Origin: Chelonoidis abingdonii
Taxonomy: Eukaryota; Chordata; Testudines; Testudinidae
DNA length: 64,000 bases
Direction: 5' to 3'
Assembly (NCBI RefSeq): GCF_003597395.2
Contig: NC_133773.1
Coordinates: 122,424,913-122,488,912 of the forward strand
The position numbers and the translations under genes are program-made. The notes beneath the pieces were generated by a model. It had not been told where the DNA came from, made no database searches, and worked only from the letters and a program-made list of their open reading frames with translations. Position 1 is the first letter of the stretch, and each line of letters starts with the position of its first letter. Shown one piece after another: positions 57,446 to 64,000 of the stretch.

Positions 57446-58548
57446 AGCAAGTTAAAAAAGTATGGATTGGATGAATAGACTATAAGGTAGATAGAAAGCT
57501 GGCTAGATTGTTGGGCTCAACGGGTAGTGATCAACAGCTCGATGTCTAGTTGGCAGCCGGTATCAAGCGGAGAGCCCCAGGGGTCGGTCCTAGGTCTGTT
57601 TTTGTTCAGCATCTTTATTAATGATTTGGACGATGGGATTAATTGCACCCTCAGCAAATTCACGGATGACACTAAACTGTGGGGAGAGGTAGATACGATG
57701 AAGGGTAGGGATAGGGTCCAGAGTGACCTAGACAAATTGGAGGACTGGGCCAAAAGAAATATGATGAGGTTCCACAAGGACAAGTGCAGAACCCTGCACT
57801 TAAGAAGTAAGAATCCCACGCAATGCTACAGGCTGGGGACTGACTGGCTAAGCAGCAGTTCTGCAGAAAAGGATCTGGGGATTACAGTGGATGAGAAGCT
57901 GGATATGAGTCAGCAGTGTGCCCTCATTGCCAAGAAGGCCAACGGCATATTGGGTGGTATTACTAGGAGCATTGCCAGCAGATCAAGGGAAGTGATTATT
58001 CCCATCTATTTGGCACTGATGAGACCACACCTGGAGTACTGCGTCCAGTTTTGGTCCCCCCCACTACAGAAGGGATGTCGACAAATTGGAGAGAGTCCAG
58101 TGGAGAGCAATGAAAATGATTAGGGGACTGGGCCGCATGACTTACGAGGTGAGGCTGAGGGAACTGGGCTTATTTAGTCTGCAAAAGAGAAGAGTGAGGG
58201 GGGATTTGATAACAGCCTTCAACTACCTGAAGGGGGGTTCCAAAGAGGATGGAACTAGGCATTTTTCAGTGGTGGCAGATGACAGAACAAGAAGCAAAGG
58301 TCTCAAGCTGCAGTGGGTAAAGACTAGGTTGGATATTAAGAAACACTATTTCACTAGGAGGGTGGCGAAGCACTGGAATGGGTTACCTAAGGAGGTAGTG
58401 GAATCTCCCTCCTTAAAGGCTTTTAAGGCCTGGCTTGACAAAGCTTTGGCTGAGATGATTTACTTGGTGTTGGTCCTCCTTTGAGTAGGGGATTGGACTA
58501 GATGACCTCCTGAGGTCTCTTTCAACCCTAATATTCTATGATTCTATG
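57446..58548 (+). mobile_element. CR1 LINE, 5'-truncated, best-preserved copy
   Basis: About 1.1 kb holding the C-terminal half of ORF2 and the complete 3' end. RT motifs are SVLGLFLFSIFINDLDD and FTDDTKL (catalytic DD intact, Ala changed to Thr). Downstream come LGITVDEKLDMSQQC, RPHLEYCVQFW and MIRGLGRMTYEVRL. The frame shifts near 58060-58090, so two open segments (57527-58123 and 58086-58484) share the domain; an earlier shift lies before 57527. The 3' end carries gattggactagatgacctcc and two attctatg units at 58533-58548, the CR1 terminal repeat. Similar, older copies elsewhere in the window lack such an open frame. 5' truncation is normal for CR1. Confidence 0.95.
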
Positions 58549-59414
58549 TTCCCACTCATGCTTTCTGGTACTGTAGTTATCCTTAAATGGGAGAGAGGAG
58601 ACCGGGCCATGGGCCTCATGCATTTCCATACCAGCCAACAGAGATGACTTGCTGCTAGAGCTGATAATGAAATAAAAAAAGGTGACAAAAAATTAAAATT
58701 TTGAAATTGTTTTTATTTCTTGTAGTAATTGTTGGTTTTGAAAAAAGGCTATTTTCCTATAAATATATATTGTTGAAAAAACTGTGACCACATCTGTTTG
58801 CCTCAAAGTGACCTGCACACTGCACCCTTCTACAGGATGGTACAGCATGCAAGAGGCATTCTTCGTCTCAGAGGCTCAGTGCTTTATGGTGCTCCCCCCA
58901 GCTTAATCAGGCTCCACACTGGCCCCAGCGGGAACCTGTGCCTGCAGGGCATTTGTCTCTTAGTAAATGCTGGCTTATCTATCCGAGGCATTAGAAGTTC
59001 ATCTCTGCATTCTTACTGCTTGTTGTTTTAGCTTTCAACTGTGGCTTTAAATGAAATGCATTAGTCCCATTTGTATAAGTGTCCGACATGAAATGATTCT
59101 ATCATGATTAGAAAGGTGAATGATTGATTTATTTTTTCCATTCAGTAATTTGACAAATTGAATGATCAGAGTTCATAATTAAGAAATTAGTTTCTTGGAA
59201 AGCTCTGACTTCAGAATTAATGAAGTAAAGACCATAGAGTTTACTGGGGATAGTCACATCTCAGTGAACATACAAGATACTAATTACTGGTTTAGAGCTG
59301 TGTGTGCTGTGACGTGTGTATGAACCAAGCCCCTCTGACAAGTTAAGAGCCATCTGAGAAACCTAGTGTTTGTATTGCCTTCTCAGAGATTGATATTAAT
59401 TGTAGTGTTAAATA
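58549..59414. other. No recognised feature
   Basis: Nothing recognised; the 77-codon frame at 58798-59031 has no domain. Confidence 0.4.
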
Positions 59415-59535
59415 ATATTCTTTATTATTTGTATTACTGTAGCAGCTAGGAGCCCCAGTCCTGGACCAGCACCCCTTTGTGTGAGAAACACAAAACAAAA
59501 AAGAGACAGTTTCTGCCCTAAAGAATTTAGAATGC
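59415..59535 (-). repeat. CORE-SINE tail
   Basis: ttattatttgtattactgtagcagctagg, ccccagtcctggaccagcacc and gacagtttctgccctaaag. Confidence 0.65.
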
Positions 59536-60831
59536 CATGCTGCACCCTAGTTTGCTTTCTGCCAAAGTATATTGCATATCTGTGATTTGTCTTTCCTGTG
59601 AAGACAATATTTCACTGCATGGAAAACCATTAATAAATACACTTTATCTTTTAAAACTGTGAAGGTAAGGAAGGTTCCATTCATAGGGGATTTCATGTTA
59701 AAAATAATGAAATTTCTAATCCTAATTTTCCTTGGTGAAAAAAGTACTAGTATTGGCAAGTAGTACTGCTCGGTACATATCAAAGTTGATTTCTATATTT
59801 TGGCATCACAATTGGGTCCAGTCTTACTAGTAATCAGTAGGAAAAATTGGAACCAGTACCAGTCACATTAGCACACAGCATTTTTTTCCCTACAGGGTTC
59901 TGCTTACTGAGAATACAGATCATTAATATTTTCACCTAAAAATAGCTGGAAACTTTCGCTGCTAAATGTTGACAGCTCTTGGCTACTCCTGTGGCTAACA
60001 ATCAAATAATCAAGCTAAAACTTGTCAAACTAATTTTAGCAACTAAAATCTTATCCATCTGATAGTCTTCCTTTTTAACATATCCTAATTGAAATTGAAT
60101 TTACTTGTACTTAATTTTAATTACTTGTTCTTAATTTTAACAAAGGAAAATATTGTTTCATCTTGTAGCAGAACCTAGTAACTTCTTGAAAAAATGATTT
60201 CATGCAGGACAAAGGTAAATGCTCTTAGTTTTGAATTTTAGATATGTTAGTAAGAAGGTGTCATGGAGGCTTTGATTGTAACACCACAGGTTAAGGCTGA
60301 ATTCTGTTTTGCACTTAAATCAGGGATTGAACCTCTTTGGGATTTTTATGAAAAAAATACAGTATATGCTCCTGAAATGTAAGCACTTACTCTGAGTACA
60401 GAATACATTTTCTGAATATATACATCTTCAACCCATTAGTTTCTAAATAAAAGATAATTAAACACTGAGTCATTTAAGAAAATTAACATCCGTGTCAGTT
60501 TATTCTTGTATCCAAATGAATGTTCCATGCCATTGAAATTAATTGAAATCTTACATATAGGACATATTTGAAGAAATTAGGTTGTAATTAAGATAAGTTA
60601 TTAAGTATTGTATCTAATTATGATTATGTAGGTTTATATACAGGCTCAGGTTAACAGCTCAGATAACTTTTTTTAAATAGGATAATTGTGATAGAGATAA
60701 CTCAAACAATCATCACTCTTCTTTTATAACTAATTTTCATTAAACAATTCTGTTGGTTGTAATGACTCAGTAGCATGAGGAGGCACATGTCAAGAGTTCT
60801 CATTGGTAGTTTACTTGGCCCAGTTGTTAGA
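59536..60831. other. No recognised feature
   Basis: AT-rich. Confidence 0.45.
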
Positions 60832-61266
60832 GCATAAGAACATAAGAACGGCAGTACCAGGTCAGACCAAAGGTCTGGTCTGCCGACAGTGGCCAATGCT
60901 AGGTGCCCCAGACTCAGAGAGTGAACCTAACAGGTAATGATCAAGTGATCTCTCTCCTGCCATCCATCTCCATCCTCTGACAAACAGAGGCTAGGGACAC
61001 CATTTCTTACCCATCCTGGCTAATAGCCATTTATGGACTTAACCTCCATGAATTTATCCAGTTCTCTTTTAAACGCTGTTCTAGTCCTAGCCTTCACAAC
61101 CTCCTCAGGCAAGGAGTTCCACAAGTTGACTGTGCGCTGCGTGAAGAGCTTCCTTTTTTTGTTTTAAACCTGCTGCCTATTAATTTCATTTGGTAACCCC
61201 TAGTTCTTGTATTATGGGAATAAGTAAATAACTTTTCCTTATCCACTTTCTCCACATCAGAGAATG
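60832..61266 (-). mobile_element. CR1 LINE 3' part
   Basis: The 3' end is at the left (agcataagaacataagaacg, ggtcagaccaaaggtc). It continues through gacagtggccaatgctagg and caaggagttccacaagttgac, collinear with 50824-51300. Confidence 0.9.
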
Positions 61267-61799
61267 TTGTTATTCTTTATAAGATTCAGTAATCATGACA
61301 CAAGATAGTGGGAGTCTGGATGAGTACTTTAGCTGCCTGGCTAGATAAGAAAGGCCATACTTTACAGATGTTATGTGGAAAGAACTAGCAAGATTTAGAC
61401 ATAGCCTGCATGTGAGGACCTAGAGAGAGGTTCAAGTCAAAGATGGATGCCTAGGTTACAGGCCTGAATCTAGCTAAGCCAATGGAACTTCCTAATGCAG
61501 TTGCTCTTAAATTAGCTTAATTCGCAACTGAACTGGTTTAACTTAACGTGGTAATTTACTAATACAAACCAACATGGTTTAAGAAAGAGTTAAACTGGTT
61601 TAAGTTTATATTCATTAAACAAGATTATGTATGCATTTAAAATTGATTTAATTAAACCAGTGCAACTTTCCCATATAGGTAAGTCCACAGATGGGCACCA
61701 AAAGGTTAAGGCCAAGATTTTCCATAATGAGAGTACTCAATATCAGTGAAAATTAGACTCTTTATTTACATGCCTAAATGTGAATTTAGGAGACTAACT
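61267..61799. other. No recognised gene
   Basis: A possible fold-back relic lies at 61715-61800 (ggccaagattttccat, atttaggagactaactttagg). Confidence 0.4.
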
Positions 61800-61925
61800 T
61801 TAGGTCACCTTCTTAAATCTTTGCCTAATGACTTGCCCAAAGTCACACAGTGCGTCAATGGCAGAGATAAATAGAATCCAGGAGTTATGTTCCTGGTCAT
61901 ATGCACCAACCGCAAGACAATCTTT
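61800..61925 (-). repeat. MIR/CORE-SINE fragment
   Basis: gacttgcccaaagtcacacagtg, then ggcagagataaatag and aggagttatgttcctgg. Confidence 0.7.
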
Positions 61926-62463
61926 CTTCTCATTTCCCTACTTAGTGGATTGCACTCCTGCATTTAACTTTCCACACCAGTCAACAAGATAAAATTATTG
62001 GCCACAGTTAGTGAAATGTACTAAAAGGATACTGAAGGGTTTATGGATGAAAACTGCTATAAAAATGCTAAGTTTTATTATTCTTATTTATTATTTGCAA
62101 ACATAGGAATTCCATAAAGTTTATTGGTAAAGAAGCCTTAGCACAGGACTTGAGTTTCTGATCGTCTTTTGTGTTCCAAATGCTTTATTCATCAGTTAAA
62201 TTATTTAATTAAAAAGTGGTTGCTAGCATGTTTCTGGTAACATGGAATTGATTCTTGGGAGGTGGGTGGAAATTAACATATTAATGACTAGTTATGAAAA
62301 ATCATCCTAAACGAGCAACATTTCCTGCTGTCACTCTTGGCCTCTGTTCTTGAACGATGGTTATAGGGCTCCATGCCACAAATATAAAGCAGCACCTGTT
62401 AGTGATGTCAGGGCTACATTACAGTCACTGGTGATTCTACAAGGGGTTTTCTTTCAATGACCA
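61926..62463. other. No recognised feature
   Basis: Nothing recognised. Confidence 0.4.
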
Positions 62464-62630
62464 ATCATAGATTATTATTAGGGTTAGAAAGGACCTCAGA
62501 AGATCATCTAGTCCAACCTCCTCCTCAAAGCAGGGCCAATTCCCAATTAAATCCCCAAATGGCCCCCCTCAAGGATTGAACTCACAACCTTGAGTTTAGC
62601 AGGCCAATGCTCAAACCACTGAGCTATCCC
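62464..62630 (-). mobile_element. tRNA-derived SINE with CR1-like tail, nearly full length
   Basis: The minus strand starts gggatagctcagtggtttgag (A-box region). The B-box-like gttgtgagttcaatccttgag follows, and the copy ends with the CR1-type tail, tctatgatt. It is the most complete of the three copies at about 167 bases. Confidence 0.9.
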
Positions 62631-63214
62631 TTCTCCCGTATTCACTAGTTATTGCATAAGATCAATTCTCTAGCCTGAGGTCATTTCCCATTTTTTAACT
62701 ATAGTCTTCCTTTCCTTCTCTATCGGTTAGTGTGTGTCTGTTTTAAAAGGGCAAGGAAAGGGTTGTATTATCTGTAACCATTCAAAATGAAAAATTCTAT
62801 AAATGAAGGGCCATATTCTTTCTTTTAGACTCCTGCTGATTTAAATGGAAGCCATATCCAAGAGCTGGACTTTTCATTAAGAATTTAAATCATTGTCAGT
62901 TAAGTTGAGCGGTTAAATTAAGCAGTTTAGAAAGCTCTGCAAGACTAGAAAAGCATGTAACCATCAACAAAAAAACAGAACTCCCATCTTCACCTAGACC
63001 TGATCATGTTCCCTTACAAGACAATGCATACTTTATATTGCACTGCTTTGAAAATAAAATGTTTGTTATTATTACTAGTGTCAGATTTTATTTCTTGTAC
63101 AATTTACAATACGCCCAACAGGAAGACATTAGGAAAAATTCACTCAGTAAGTCACGGGGTCCCTGTTTTTTTAAAAATAAAAGTTATAGTGCAGGTCTAT
63201 TGGTTGAAATAGTT
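62631..63214. other. No recognised feature
   Basis: Nothing recognised. Confidence 0.4.
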
Positions 63215-63345
63215 CACCTTTCTGTACCTCAGTTTTCTTGTCTGTAAAATGGGAGTAATGGTCTGTACTTACCGTTGTGAAGAAAGCAATTTGAAAATTT
63301 ACAGGTGAAAATACTATGAAAATATTTTTACTGTTATTAATATCA
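63215..63345 (+). repeat. MIR/CORE-SINE fragment
   Basis: tgtacctcagttttcttgtctgtaaaatggg, then acttaccgttgtgaag and gaaaatactatgaaaat. Confidence 0.75.
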
Positions 63346-63689
63346 CCACACTGAAAACAAGATATTACATCACTGTGGCAGCTAACGAAAAAGAAACAAG
63401 ATCATGAATATGTAAAAAATGTATGCAAGGGAGATATTTACCTCACAGTGCTAGTGAGCATTTATGTGACTAAGGTGCCTGAAGCAGAAGGGCATAGGGG
63501 ATACAGTTATATTCTATCCTCACATTAGATTAGAGGATAAAATGATAATCTCTCTCACATACATTGGGATGTGTAGCAATTTGCCAAATGCTTCATTTTT
63601 GGAATGTCATTTGTACAAGAAAGAAATAGAAATCCATTACATAATTGCACTAGTTCATAGTTGTTAAGGCTAAATCCATATTTTTGTGG
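63346..63689. other. No recognised feature
   Basis: Nothing recognised. Confidence 0.4.
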
Positions 63690-63835
63690 GGGTTGCCATA
63701 CTGAAACAGATCATCCACTCCTGTTGCCAACTACGGCCATTGCTAGAAGCTTCAGAGGAAGGCATACAACCTCATTGGGCTTGGGAAGATTTCTTTCTTA
63801 CTCCAGTTGATCAGCTTATGTCCTAAAACATGGGG
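63690..63835 (-). repeat. Old CR1 3'-end fragment
   Basis: ttgccatactgaaacagatc and agaagcttcagaggaaggcatacaac follow the order of older CR1 3' ends. Confidence 0.55.
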
Positions 63836-63860
63836 CTTGATGTCCCTTTTTACTTTAACC

Positions 63861-64000
63861 CAGAGGTTCTCAAACTGGTGGTTGGGACCCCTCAGAGGGT
63901 CGTGAGGTTATTGCAAGTGGAGGTTGCAAGCTGTCAGCCTCCACCCCAAACCCGTGTTTCCTCCAGCATTTATAATGGTGTTATACAAAAAAGTGGTTTT
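63861..64000 (+). mobile_element. hAT-Charlie-like element, cut by the window edge
   Basis: Starts cagaggttctcaaactggtgg, a hAT-Charlie-type terminus, followed by gggacccctcagagggtcgtgagg. The other end lies outside the window. Confidence 0.65.

Noticed and set aside
1..64000. CRISPR arrays, bacterial operons and ribosome-binding sites
   Set aside because: The repeats, LINEs and SINEs show a vertebrate nuclear genome; no regularly spaced direct repeats of CRISPR type are present.

Overview
The window looks like about 64 kb of non-coding vertebrate nuclear DNA, most probably from a turtle. The grounds are many CR1 LINE copies of several ages with attctatg-type 3' ends, tRNA-derived SINEs that share the CR1 3' tail, numerous short palindromic DNA-transposon relics, MIR/CORE-SINE and L2 fragments, and solo LTRs. 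The turtle assignment rests on recall of these repeat families, not on a search. No host protein-coding exon, rRNA or functional tRNA gene could be supported, so the window is either intergenic or inside a large intron.

Layout. 1-5.9 kb: palindromic MITE-like relics, two opposed copies of one hAT-type MITE (one with a perfect 8-bp target duplication), a 972-bp solo LTR with a perfect 5-bp duplication, and another MITE. 6-10.5 kb: old palindromic relics, an L2-like LINE fragment and a MIR. 10,574-16,860: one complete but decayed Ty3/gypsy LTR retrotransposon on the minus strand. 16.9-31 kb: mostly unannotated AT-rich DNA with SINE, MIR and CR1 fragments and a second solo LTR that contains a 338-base assembly gap. 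31-64 kb: CR1 fragments in both orientations (largest at 57,446-58,548), SINEs, MIRs, palindromic relics, a GA-rich cryptically repetitive block near 50.5 kb and the start of a hAT-type element at the right edge.

The centrepiece is the 6,287-bp gypsy element. It has two 964-bp LTRs, a gtag target duplication, a primer-binding site resembling tRNA-Leu and a clean polypurine tract. Its domains run gag, protease, integrase, reverse transcriptase, RNase H. Integrase before RT is the Ty1/copia order, known within Ty3/gypsy only from the Gmr1-type clade of deuterostomes. The RNase H reading frame also runs through the polypurine tract and about 140 codons into the 3' LTR, where it reads a Pro/Glu-rich tandem repeat. 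The copy is dead: seven in-frame stops, one frameshift, and altered protease and integrase motif residues. The LTRs differ at roughly 8% of positions by eye.

Other structural observations are a perfect 18-bp-arm hairpin in a SINE at 35.4 kb that looks like a template-switch mutation, and two families of short fold-back repeats that recur many times across the window.
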